Source: Icerya purchasi
Taxonomy: Eukaryota > Arthropoda > Insecta > Hemiptera > Monophlebidae
Reading direction: 5' to 3'
Assembly: GCA_039619475.1 (NCBI GenBank)
Contig: CM077115.1
Location: 296,175,756-296,239,755 of the forward strand
Length of the DNA: 64,000 bases
This document shows positions 1 to 13,200 of this stretch, one piece after another. Under the pieces are notes generated by a model. The model had not been told where the DNA came from, did no database searches, and saw nothing but the letters and a program-made list of their open reading frames with translations. A program made the translations under genes and the position numbers. Numbering within the stretch: the stretch's first letter is position 1; each line of letters opens with the position of its first letter.

Positions 1-78
1 ATAGTCTGTCGTGCGTAAAGAAGTCAAACAATTAAAAGAATGGCAACTGCAAAATAAATTAGCTTACGGCAGGTACTT

Positions 79-80
79 GC
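79..80 (-). promoter_or_regulatory. non-canonical GC splice donor
   Basis: The exon ends ...TTACAG and the next bases are GCAAGT. All other positions match the donor consensus strongly, the usual signature of GC-AG introns. The nearest GT would add four bases and break the frame after the conserved SSFLQ, where the family continues with a Val-Leu-Val block. Confidence 0.75.
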
Positions 81-320
81 CTGTAAAAAGCTAGATGTCT
101 GTGGATTCCACTTTTCCTCCGGTCGTCCATGCCACGTGTTAAGAATACTTAAGCATACTTTTCCGTCATTGTATAAATTTGGATTGAAGCGCACTGTATG
201 CCGACCGGTGGTTTCTAAATTGATCAGCATCGGAGTCTTTGGATAATCTGGTGGAAAATATACGTCGAATTCAAAACATCCGTTAGCATATGGCGTTTCA
301 GCTGGACCAGTAATTAAAAC
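81..320 (-). CDS. Bruce: Bruce exon, UBC catalytic core
   Basis: It is exactly 80 codons, phase 0, after acceptor atattttcag. It contains [19 protein letters not shown], then [16 protein letters not shown] and [20 protein letters not shown]. The predicted catalytic cysteine codon is TGC at 153-155 (minus strand). The usual E2 HPN motif is NPN here, as I recall for BIRC6 family members. The exon ends at SSFLQ with donor CAG|GCAAGT, a GC donor rather than GT. The rest of the domain and the C-terminus are off the left edge. Confidence 0.97.
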
Positions 321-3300
321 CTGAAAATATTTCAGTATTACAGCTATTAGTTTAGTATTTATGAGTTTAAAAAAATTGTGATTGCTCAATTCCAAAGCTT
401 GGCATTGTTTTAACGGATATGTATTTTCGAATCAAAAAAAAATTGTCGTCTCTATTAATAATAGTAAAATCAATAAGTAATGAACATATTACTAATAAAA
501 GCCGTAATAATTTTTGACAATCTCCGACTTTCCGCAAAATTCTACATATTCATCATAATTTGTTTAACAACGAAAAATAGCAAAGGTACAGAAATGATTG
601 GAATTTTTAAGTTTATAATAGTAAAATAAGTCTTTTATTAATTTTTATAATTTAATGCACTAATTATTTGGAAATGTTCCATATTTCTCCAAAGCACTAA
701 TTATAAAAAAGTTGGACTAAACGGTTCTTAAAACAAATCGAAATATCGTAAATTAAAATATACAAAACAAATTTATAAAACGATTTTATTTTCGAGAAAA
801 AAAAAAAAGATAATTGCTGGAAATCTTTATTAGGGAAATATTGATTTACGTTAATATCAGTTTACGTATTTTATTTTTTTACTAATTATAATAAATAAAC
901 ACGTTTTAGAAATAATGTAAACAATTTAGTTTAGGATTGACGTGTTTTGAGGGCTATCCTCATGATCACAGTGCATATTTTGATGTAACTGTTCGTAGAT
1001 TTCGTTAGTTCTTTTTAGTTTACAAGTTGAACTGTTTTCAGAGCGATACTAAATGTGTCCAAATCAATTCAATCGTACTTCGATGATACGCCCAAAACCA
1101 TTTCATAAGCGGGAGAGATGTGTACACATCTATCTCCTATACCATTGTTTTTAATTCAGTGAAAATTCCAAAAATTATTATAAAAAAATGAAGCAGTACC
1201 TTCATTACATCGAGCCGTTCAGTATCGCAACGAACGAATACGGAAGAACTGTAGGATAGTGGCAATGAAGTGGACAAGGTAGTTGCTTCTTGAGCTAATC
1301 GCTTCATACGCGCTGGAAAAAATTTCCCAGCGTCCGATTTCAAATTCATTTCAAAATGGTAAGAAACGTTAAATTTAATGCCAGCACCGTCTCCGACTTC
1401 AGCGATAATATCGTATGAATCTGAAAAATAAAACGTCATTGTTTAGTTTTGGAATAAAAATTTCAACTGATGCTTGTAGCTTAATAAGATCCCTTCTGAT
1501 TTTGTTGGCGAGAATAAAATGCACATATACATATATATATATACGCCTAAAGTTTATTTTGTCAATAATGAAAGACACGTTGATAAATTGTTCTAATACA
1601 TCACGTCTATTTTCAAGTAATTCATACTCCGAAGTTTTCTAACATTGTGATTTCATAATTATACTTAAGCAGCATAAAAGGTCACTGGGCATGCTATGTG
1701 CACAGTTTGATTCTCACATGTATTACTAAAGCGTAATCATTTTACGCGCATCATTAAATATTGAGACGGATTCGGTAGTTGTAGCGTTTTTAATTACGTT
1801 TTATACGCTTTCAGATAATGCTGTCCGAGGTAGAAATTGTTATTTCGATTTTAATATCATTTATATTTCGGGTTTTCCTCGGGCAGCAGAAATGACGGTG
1901 AATTGCGATCGGAGAAGCTATTTCGGCCGAGAAGCGTGGTTATCCCGAACGCAGCCGTTCTGTCGGCTGTGTTGCGGGAGCGAACTGGTTTCGCGGGGGG
2001 AAATCGCGGTCGCGTTTACCGTCGAAAAGTATAAGTACGGAGCGTGTAGCTACGAGAGTCGCAAGATAATTTATAAAATCCCGGAAAGACAGGGTAGTGG
2101 CCGTTTAAGAATACAAAATATAATATAGAAATATTCTAGAAAATTCTGCGGCGTTCGAATTAATTGATAAGGTACGGGGTAATTTTCAGCGATTCGACTA
2201 TGTCGTTTGTAATAGCCCATCGTGTACCGAAAATCTTCGTTCGTGCATCTGGCACTATAAATCGATAAAGGAGTATTAATTAATTGTTCACACGAGAGAG
2301 TCGGATTAATTCGTTGCTCGAGTCAATAATGATCGTTCGTTTAATTTGGTCGTAAGTTCACGTCGTCGCGTGCATCTGTTTTCCCCCTAGTCATTGTCAA
2401 TTTCGGCGTGCATTCACCATAGTTTGACCGAAATTTCGTTCTTTTTATGTAATTTTTTTACTAGTCTATACCGCATTTCCCTTTTCGCTTACGAATTTAT
2501 TACGCGGTTCCTTCGCTTTATTTGTGATTTTTTTGAATACATACGTGTTACAAAAGGTTTCATTTGGACACGTGGTGGGCCTGTGACATCTCCAACGGGG
2601 AGACTCTGCCGCCTTCGATCGGAGGATTTCGCGAATTTCTTCATGTAAATTTTTTTGTTCTCCCGGTTAAAAAAGCATAGAGCTCTGTCGTTAACAGAGC
2701 TTTCCCGGTAGTGGCAAACCGTTACTTGTTTTTTTTTTTTTTTTATTTATTTTTTATATAAAGTGTAAATACAGATCAAAATTCATATCAAATGGTGCTC
2801 CAAAAAAGGGACCCATAGTGAAATTCGTATCGTACCAATATGTTCACATGTCAGTTTAAAATCTCAAAAGCAATTCATCTGGTACAATGGCAATGTACGG
2901 TGTACTGTGTTTTCAGTTTTTCGGGGTTACAAAGAGTTGGAGATATAGTTATAAACTGTGTAAAATATAACAGAAGCATTTTAGATATTTCTTATATAAA
3001 TTAAAAGCATATAATCGTGCAAAAACAATATAACAATGTATAGTTCTTTTTACACTTCCTTGTTATTTATTTATGCAATTAAAATATATAATTGTGGATT
3101 TATTTTAGAGCAGAAAACTTTATATATACTCCTCTTGTTTTTCTAACAGGAAAATTTAGCCAAATTTCGAAAACATTAATACAAGTTTCGTGATTAAACG
3201 TTTTCGAATCGAATTATTCACGATTAACTACGCATTCGAAATGTTATAAGGTACACTTGCAATTATAAGTTTGTAACATTTCAGTAATCTATATGACTTG

Positions 3301-6300
3301 AATTGCGGTGAATCAATAGTACTTTTACAGCAAATTTTTGTTTTAAAACATTTTAATCCGAAAACAACGTTGTATTATTATATATATTTTTAAAAGACAT
3401 ATATCTTTTTAAACAATTTGAAAGTTAATTTTCATTTCAATATTTTAAATTTTACGCATTTAGATTGAATTACCGCTTTCACCTTTAAAAAAATTACAGT
3501 CCTTAAATTTAATTTTTTAAGTAAACAGACACGTGCCGCAATGCATAACAATTTAGTGTTTTATCTTAAACATAATTTTTACATCGTACTGCGCAACCGG
3601 CATTAGTAAGTTTTTGGTTTATACGAAATTTAAAAAACATATACATACCGAACTGTAAAGGTCTCATTGTATTAATATACTGTTCTTCGATAGATACAGT
3701 GGAAAGATTATCTAGCATCACATCTGCATCTACACTGTGTTCAAGACTATTATTTGCCGCCTGCAGCAATCCACTTGTCATTTCCTGCAATTAACATTTT
3801 TAATATATATTTATTATAATTTATATAAATTAATTATGTAAAGTAAGACTTCGTCTATCTTCACCGTTGAACTTTTGGCTCTAAGTAAAAGTGTTTGATT
3901 ATATTTTAAATGTTGTTCAGAGCAATGGTCAGTTTTTATTTGATTTACGGTTAGTCCTAGCGCTTTAAAAGCTCTTAAAGGAATTATGACTATAGACATC
4001 CTCTGGTCATTTACAATATAAAAGAAAAGAGTACTGCTTAGACTGTATTGAATTGTGTTTTTTATGAAGATGATGTTGATGCAGAGAATGCGGCTTTTAA
4101 TGGAGTTACTCGCTTAGGACATTCCAGATTGGGTGTTCTTGTCGTCGTCTGATGATGTTTTTATACGCTTCGTTCATAATAATAATTTCAGAAAGGGTGT
4201 TAATCGTTTAGTTTTTCATAGCATGCGATTTAAAATAAACTTGCCCCTTGACTGATCTGATATCAAATAATATGTATATTCCCACTATGTACTGAATATA
4301 TATGAGTTACTTTTTTTTTTGTTGCTTTCTTCAGCTCTTTCCGTTACAATCGGAATATTATTTAATAGGAAAGCGGGTTTTTTCTTATTTCTCTTTTATT
4401 TTTTCTCCGCTTATCCTCGCGATACGCTGGCTAACAAAAAATTATTGTTGCGAAAAGTTAATCACCAACAGTGTTATATTACTCGCAAAAATAATTGTGA
4501 AAATATCACCGCACCTCGACAATTTTGGTCGTGAATAAAACATCCGGTATGAGTCGCGCTAATCCTTCGTCTTCGATATTTTCCGAATTTTCATTGCTGT
4601 CGGCGGCTGCGTTTTCTTGTGGTTTTGACACAGCTTTCTTCTTTGATTGTTTAATGTTTAGTCTAAACAACAACATTTTATATATAGGCATATGCATATC
4701 GTTCGCGTTTACATGCGTATCATACATACATATAAAACAATAACTTTAAATATTTATTTATTGATTTTTCTTTGGTTAATAACTTTAGATAATTTTTAAA
4801 TGATACTAATATCTGGATATTCAAATAGGAAGTTTAGTAAATTAAATATATTTTCGTTAATATTCCGGAGGACCAAATTATATTTTCGAATGATTTTTTA
4901 AACCGGTCAATTAGTAAATTGTATTTTAATTGAATACGATTGAACGAATAGAAGTCTTAAAAAAGTCTGTTTCTAAAATGATTTTAAAAAGGGTAGAAAC
5001 GAAATAATTATTACAAAATAACGAAATACGAAAGTCCGAGTCGCCAAAAGCTTATAACGAAGCGACATAAGCAACTGGAAGAACGAAAGGCGACTACCGA
5101 AGACGAACAACACGCCAACGAGAGCCAGCCAGCAATTCTTTTTTTTTTTTTTTACATAACGAAACATCTGGCTAAATATAATAAAAATTCTAACGAACGA
5201 ATAATAACAAAATTAATAAATGTATACTTAATATTTATTAACAGTAACCCTCACCTTTTTTTTCGTTTGTTGATGATTTTTACTTTTTATTCTACGAATA
5301 AAATTTATTAGCTGTATCACAAATTAAAACAACTTGAACTTTACATAACATTTTTCAGTAAGGAATGCTTTTAATCAAGTTTTTATTTGATAATTTCGCA
5401 TTAAAATGGGAAAAACAGAATTTGATTGTTTTTTAAAATTACAATAGCCACATTTCAAGTGTTTCAAGTTCTCGTTGATAGGATTTAATGCATAAAAAAT
5501 TGTGCCATGTTAAAAAAGGAGATAAGAAAGATTAATTTTAAAAATTATCGCGAAAATAAATGGGCTGAAAGTTTAGCGGACATTTTTTTAGAAAATTATT
5601 TACGGCCACGAAACATTTCATTCTATTTAGCGTTAATCGCCGCGATTACACTTGTTTCGGCAAAAATAAAATTGAAATACACTGTTTTCTGTTTTTGAAA
5701 ATAATATTCGTAATACACTTTTTTAAGTATTCAAAGCGAAGGTAGCCCCCGTCGAGTTTGCAAAATTAGAATTGTCAGCCGTTACGGAAAACCGGGCATC
5801 AGAGCAACAGCCTTTTTATATCGGAAGGCTGTACGCAATATAAGTGATCACTTTTTCCAATATAGGGACAGCGGAAACAGCAAATAGAAACAAATAACTT
5901 TTGTACCGCTGCGGGTAAATTGCGCGAAAAAATCGATTCTAATACTTCCGATAAACCTAAACTATATGTTAATACAAGCAATAAAAAAACAATTTAAATA
6001 TAATGTAAATTAAAGATAAAATAAATTACTTTAATTTGGAACTGTAAGTTTCTATGCAAGATTTCAACTTTTGCAAAAGTTGAATCAGTGAAACGTGCTC
6101 TTCACCAACAGCCATTCTATTATTACGGGGAATTAAAAATTTCGCCAGGTCCGGATTAACTGCCATTGCTCGCAGCAGACTTAAAATTGTTAGATACAAC
6201 GGCACATGTCGCGACACATCCAGAACTGCAATTTAAAAGTTAGGCGCGTGTTAAAAATAAAATATAAACTCTTTATAGCGCAATAGAATTTAATTAAAGT

Positions 6301-9300
6301 TAAATATAAAGCGCAAAACGGTAAATACAAAAAATATAACGAAGCGGTACACATACGAAGGCAGCCTGGAAAGCAAATTTCCTTGTCTTTAATCTCAGTG
6401 AAAAGTGCGCAAAATGCTTTGAAAATTACAACGCAAGTTTTTCTGATCAGCAATCGCCACCGCAATCTACACATTTACTGTTCTGACGGGTATCGAATTG
6501 AAAGTATAAAAATCGTCGGAGCTTGTTTACATAGGAAAGCAATTAACATGTACTTAACTTAATCGCTCGTACTGAACCGTTGGACGTTGATATATTCATT
6601 CTAGGTTGTAAAGGGAGCCAAAAATTTCTGGACGTGGAGATTCAGGGACAAGAGTGGGTGCTCGAAAATAGTCAAGCGAATTGAACTGGACAGACAGCGC
6701 ACTACCGCGAATGAGAAACACATTTTTGCTATGCGATAAAGTGCTCCTTACAAGTCATGCACAAACAGGCAACGTGTAGTAGCATTAATCGTGGTCTCTT
6801 TAGGGCATATATCACAGTAAAAAAGCAAATACCTTTCGTACCCTACAAAACAAAACCATGATATTTTTTCGACTGAGTACACAACTTTTGCTTCTTTCAG
6901 TGATCATTCTGTTCATGAACGTCATCCCATAGAGACTAGTTTTGTTATCAGAGTTACATAGTGCACCATGTTATCACTCGTAATTTTGCACTCAATTCTT
7001 TCATGCTCGTATCTGACGATGTTAAAGAAGCTTTACACATTTGCATGACTGGGATTAACACATGTAGCCAATGGTGGTTTTGTGTTACTGCCAAGTAACT
7101 AGCTTCGTAGCGAACCATCCTCTTAAAATTTTCATAACGAATACTTGACTTCAAAAATTTGAACTTCCGGTGACTTTGGTTGCTTTTTGTTCACTTCATT
7201 TTGTAATCAAAGGCGGGAAAATATACTTTGGAGGCGGCTTTCTTACATAAGATTCATCGTTTAAAAACTAATTACAAACAACGCAAGTAGATGAAAAAAA
7301 AAAAAAATGTTATTTTATGCAAATAAAACGTGTATTGATTATGACCATTTCTTTTAAATTTATTAACTTTTTTAAGATTTAAAAAAATTAAAAGCAAGGC
7401 TATAAGAAGTCTATGTTTAATCGTTCCGAGCATAAAAGAGCCGCACTATTGATCCTAATTCATTTCATCACGTGTAAAAAACGCAACTAACAAAATAAAC
7501 GAACGAAAAAAAAAATTAAAAATCGACTACAAGTGTCAGAATTTTCAAAATTTACAATACGAGACAAATTCAAAATTCAAGAATCGCGACGATGCGCTTA
7601 GGTGTGTTTTCATAACAATTTGGAATTGTACTTAGATTACATTTTTTTTTGTCGATGGGTTGAATTTTCGACGCCCAAAAAAAAAAAAAAATTATTTTTC
7701 CAGAATGAACAAACATTGTACTTCCCGTCAAAGTTATATTAGTGTTTTTTCTTTTTTGTTTTAAACAAGTTAATAACTATAATTCCATTGTAAAAGCTTA
7801 AATAAAAAGTTTGCGCTAATAACCGAAAACGCCGTATTTCAACTGCTACTGCAAATAATACCAATATGCTGTAACTACTCCACAATTAAGCTAAATCTGT
7901 AACTGTCATTAATTAAGCGGCGTTGATCATTTTAATCCGCGCACAGTAAAAACAAAAAAAGAAACAAATAAGTTTGATTCTTTTGAGATGTGGTTATAGA
8001 GAAGAATGCAAAGAATAAGGTGAAGTAAAATAAAGTTAAAAAACGAACTGTAAAGAATAAAGGATAACTTCTTGATAAATAACAGCAAAATGGAGAAAAA
8101 GCATGAGACTTGCAATGGCAGAACGAAGCGTTTTAAAGGAAATTTGATAAGAAATGATAAAAGAACAAATAATAAGTGAAAATAAGAAGCAAAAGTGAAA
8201 TGAAATGGAGAGGAAAAAATAAGAATAGCCGTGAAACACGTAGGGCCGAAAAAGCACGGGCATTAGGAAAAATACTGTTTCAGTGGTGATATCAACTTTA
8301 CCGCTTCCTACAATTTTGGATTTTGTTTACTGTTAGAGTCCACTCTACCATTAATTTTCCAAAAGCAGTGTTAATAAGTCTGTTTCGCGCATTAAATCTA
8401 CTCCATGTAGATAGACAGATATGCACAAAAGTAGAAAAAAACTTGCGTGTTTTGCTTATTGCAAGAGACAGCATTCGGATCATATTCATGTTTTTCCAAA
8501 AATAAAAAAATTCCAGTGAAAGTTTAATTATACGAAAACACAAACTTACATAAGTTAAGTTGATGATCACGTACTTTGTGTTGTTTCGTAAATTTTAATG
8601 GACAATGCCCGAAAACGTTTTTAAGTTATTATAATCGTTTATACGTTTAAATTTATTTGTTATAGCTGAATTTGTTACGATTTAATATATTTTTATATTT
8701 TAACAAACAGTACGTTAAAGGATTCTATAATGAAATGTTCTTTTCAAGAAAATAATACTGACACTTGAAGAGAGTTGAATAAAAATGGAATAAAAAATAA
8801 AAAATAATTACTTCCAATGAGAAGATAATATATTTTATAGTGATGTACCTTATAAGGCGTGATATGACAATTCTTATATAACATTAATATTTACTAGAGC
8901 CGGCACCATATTAAAATTACAACACCTAGGAACAATTTAATAAAATATTTAATGCAGTTTTTAATTATTACTGTAATTTGTGATTTCCGTGCCGATTCTA
9001 ATAAGTATTAATTTTGTATAAGAATTATCATAATATCACCTTAAGGCATATCACTCTGAAATATATTATTTTTTTATCGAGAGTAATTATTTTTTACTTT
9101 TTAATGCATTTCCATTAAATTTTTATAGTAAATTGTGAAGACGGGGTTTTTTGTTTTTTTTAAAACAAAAATATTTAATTTAAAATTTTTAGAGTAATAC
9201 TTCATTTTTTGTTTAGCTAAAAATCGACTTGCTCAAAATTTCTTTTTCTTTATTCCCAATCTATATTTATTCGTGTCAAGTAAGATTGATAATAACTTAT

Positions 9301-10262
9301 TTTTTTAAATTACGTTTCTATGGTTTTAAAGAAACCACATTTTTTCGTGTTTTTTAATGACTACTCAGTTTGCGTACGCCGATTTTCATTAGTACTCACA
9401 CGATACCACCGCTGAATGCTACATACTCTCGAACGAACAAAGAATCATTAAAATCGGTCTTTATCGGTACAAGTTATGCGCGAACAAACACATATACAAA
9501 AAAAAAAGAAAAAATACGCGACGAACGCATAACATTTTTCTTTTGTAGTCGGTAAAAACGGGATTGAAATAATGTTGTCAGATAAAATAGCTAAATTTGT
9601 GGATTTACTCTTTCTTTTTTATGATGGAGTCACGCCAGTAATCTGGCAAATAATATGATGCAGAGCTAATATAATACACATATAGGTGTCAACGAGTTCT
9701 GATGAAGAAATTAAAACATTTTACAACACTCTACAGGATGCAATAAAAATCACAAAGCCAGGCAAAAATTATAGTAATGGAGAATTTTAAAGTAAAAATA
9801 GGCGAAAAAATAAAAAATGATGTCTTTGGAAAATATACAGCTTAACAGTTCGTAGTGGATGAGGTAATAAGCTTGTTCAGCTTCGTATAATCAACTTGTA
9901 GTAGTTAACACTTACTTCAAGAATCACCCTGGATACCTTATACATATGGAAATCACAAGCTGACTCACTGAAAATGTCATATGCTATTAAACTGATTTTA
10001 TAATGATTCACAAAAGCCACTTGAAACATGCGAGATCAATAAAGACACATCCGATAGCCTCTGATCATAATCTAGTTGCCATAAAAATGGAAATTTGTTG
10101 ACGCTTGCCAAAAACAGACTCAATAAGGAAAACTAATATTTCGAAAATTAAAAACAAGATGTTCAAAGGTAAGATTAGAAAGATACTACATGCTAAATTA
10201 AACGAGGAAAGCTCGAATCTAGGACCTACACGAAACAAATTTCGGAATATTCTTACCGATAT

Positions 10263-10296
<34 letters not shown>

Positions 10297-13200
10297 CGAG
10301 AATCGTAAATGCTCCGAAAAAGTAAAATTGAATGACAGACGAGATCTACATCCAATGAAGAGAGGAAGAAATACCAAAGAAAGATCAGTAAAATATAAAA
10401 AATTCAATTCAATTCAATTCAATTTATTTTATTATTATTACTACTGAAAAAAGAAAATTCACAAATGTGCTGTAAAGCGCGAATAGTGGACAACGTTAAA
10501 TTTAAACGAATTTATCGGTTGAAAATACAAATAAAACGGACACTAAGAAACGTAAGAACATTCGAAGACTCTACAGGAATCCAAAGAAAATGATTCAAAT
10601 GCGAAATGCGAAGAAACAGAAGAGCTTCAGAAGAAGCACCATAGGTTAAATTTGCATAAAAAAGGTATTCAATGGCGACAGGGCTTCAGTACCACCTGAT
10701 ATCTATCTTAATCAAAACGAAGCTGGACAGCGATAATCAAAGAAGTAATTTATGTTACCAAAAAACAGAAAAATGGTGAAGCGGTTGGTCCTGATTAAAT
10801 ACACGCAGAATTGCTTAAAGTTTTGCTGAAAATCATAATGATGATATTAACAAAATATTCAGCGCAGGAGAAATACTGAGTGAATGGATAAAGGCAACCT
10901 TTATTTACTTCTCAAAGAAAGCAAATTCTTTGAAATGCAGCGGCTATCGCATGAGAAGTCTAATGTCTCATATGCTAAAAATATTTCTCAGAACTATACA
11001 TAGAAGAATATATAAACGCTGTGAAGAAAGAATAACGAACACTTAATTTGAGTTTAAAAATGGCATAAGTCCTAGTGAAGCCCTGTTTGCCGTAGTATAC
11101 TTATACAGCACTATAGAGATGTGAACATCGACATTTATACACACATCATTGACTATCACACAGCTTTTGATCGCGTAAAACATGAAAAAATAATAAAAAT
11201 ACTAACATAAATTTTTGTAGACAGAAATGATTTACACGTCAGAAGCCAATTATACCGGAAACAAACAGCTCAGATATGTACTGAAAACATAACGTCAGAA
11301 GTTATATACTCGTATATATACACCTATATATATATATATAAAAGTCCAACAACAATGCGCCATGTTTCCTTTGCTTTTTAATTTATATGTCAACGTAATA
11401 TCCAAAGCAATGTTTGAAGAAGTTCTCCATGAAAATGATGAAAAGATCAAAGTGAATAGCGCTATAAATAATAACGTAAGATATACGAATGATAGTTTTA
11501 TCAGAGCTGATAGCACGGAAAAATTGAAAGAATTATAATTAAATTTGTAAGTCGTAGCAAATCCTTTGGACTTATTATTAACAGCTCCGAAACAAAGGTT
11601 ATGGTGTTTTCCAAGAAACTTACACGGTAGTCGTCAGTAGTAGAAAGAACCGAACTAGAGTAAGGTCTAATCTATTAAATATTTCGGTACAGTAATCGAC
11701 TATAGTTGTATATTAAAGAAAGAAATAGGATCACGAATAAAGGAGGTGAGAACAGTACACATAAAAATAAAGAATTTATTCACCAGGGGTGAACTAATAG
11801 TCCATGTGCTCGAATAGAATAGGTGAGTATAATTTGGGAGGGGGGGGGATTTTCCTTCAAACCCCAGTTAGAGGGGCACATGTAGATGGTAAAAAAGTAT
11901 CATGGCCATTTGGAAGCGGTAGCTTTTAAAAATGGCGGCCATCCCGATTCATATATTAGATCATAACTCGGCTCCTAATCGTCCGATTTTAATTTTCTTT
12001 TTTTCAAACGAAAGTTTGTTACATTTACAACAACTTTAGTTCACTACACTTTTTTTTAATCTCCAATAGCTTTTGTGAAATAATGGAAAAAAGAATATTT
12101 TGTTTCTCAAAAATGTCTTTAGCCCGAATTACTCGAGTGATAATTAATTTTTACGGGGAAATGCTTTAAATAAAACATGAAGATAATTTTATTAGCTTTA
12201 CAATGAAATTTGCACGAAAGTTGTATCTGTGACACAAAGCGAGATATGCTATTTTTAGTATCGAAAAACAGTTGTGAAAAGTACATAAACATATAAAGAC
12301 GCGTGACTCATTATCTTCAATCATAACTTCGAACAAAATCCATTGACCCGAAGTTAAAACTGTAAACATTCATCTGATTTGCGATATATTCCGAATACAT
12401 TTGTGAGTGATTCATTACTTTTGAGAATCAGTTTAAGCGTAAATATTTTAAGATCAGTTCTCGACCGAATGCGTTATATGTACGTTGATTTGATAAATTC
12501 GATTTTACGATGTCGGGGGATAATGAATCTGAATCTAAAAGAAAAAAACTAGAACAAACGAAGTGCATAATTTGTGATGGTTCGCGTGAAAAAAGTGCAG
12601 TGCTCTCGCCGCGAGATTTACCTTCTTGGTCAGTTTTACGTGATGCCGCTGAAAAACGAAAATTAACTCCTATTTTGAATGTTTCAATTTTAACTGAAAG
12701 TGACCTTTTAAAAGTAAAATATCATAGAGAGTGTCGCGCTAGTGTTGCTCATCCAAAAAGTATAAAATTACCGGTTGAATCCAGCACACCTTCCGATGCT
12801 ATTGATGAACCAGCACCTTCTTCACAATGTATTAATCCGCCTCCAGTAAGTATAATTTCCTTACCACGTGAAACTTCACGCAATGTTGTCTATAAGAAAA
12901 TTTGCATTTTTTGCGACAAAGATAGCAAGTACGTAAAAAATAGTAAAACTCGTGAAAGTTTAACACAAACAGTGACCTTACGATTAGACGAGTTACTGAG
13001 AAACCTTGCCATAGAACGACAAGACATGAACATTTTGGCTGTAACTTCCAGGGATTTTGTGGCAGCTGAAGCCCACTTCCATAGGTCATGTTATAGAAGT
13101 TACACTAGAAAACGGCCATTAAAACCAAAAACTGTAGATCGTTATCTCGAAAATGACAAATTAGCATATCAGTTACTGTTTGATTTCATTGGAAGTGTGA

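Noticed and set aside
1892..2128. 78-codon ORF in the GC-rich island as a gene
   Set aside because: High GC lowers stop frequency. No domain, splice context or homology was recognised.
3814..3999. Minus-strand [18 protein letters not shown] as a Bruce exon
   Set aside because: KIVE at 4,515 joins EMTSGLLQ at 3,784 in phase 0, as the family alignment expects, leaving no place for it.
5799..5981. Minus-strand [21 protein letters not shown] as a Bruce exon
   Set aside because: The exons at 6,030-6,225 and 4,515-4,662 join directly with matching phase (a split Lys codon), and the family sequence needs nothing between them. No clear donor follows the ORF.
10065..10407. Minus-strand Phe/Leu-rich ORFs that look like membrane proteins
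   Set aside because: They are shadows of a 33-A run and of the plus-strand RTE-like relic.
12166..12369. Minus-strand ORF in the left inverted repeat
   Set aside because: It lies mostly within the non-coding terminal repeat, and the matching right repeat does not preserve it.
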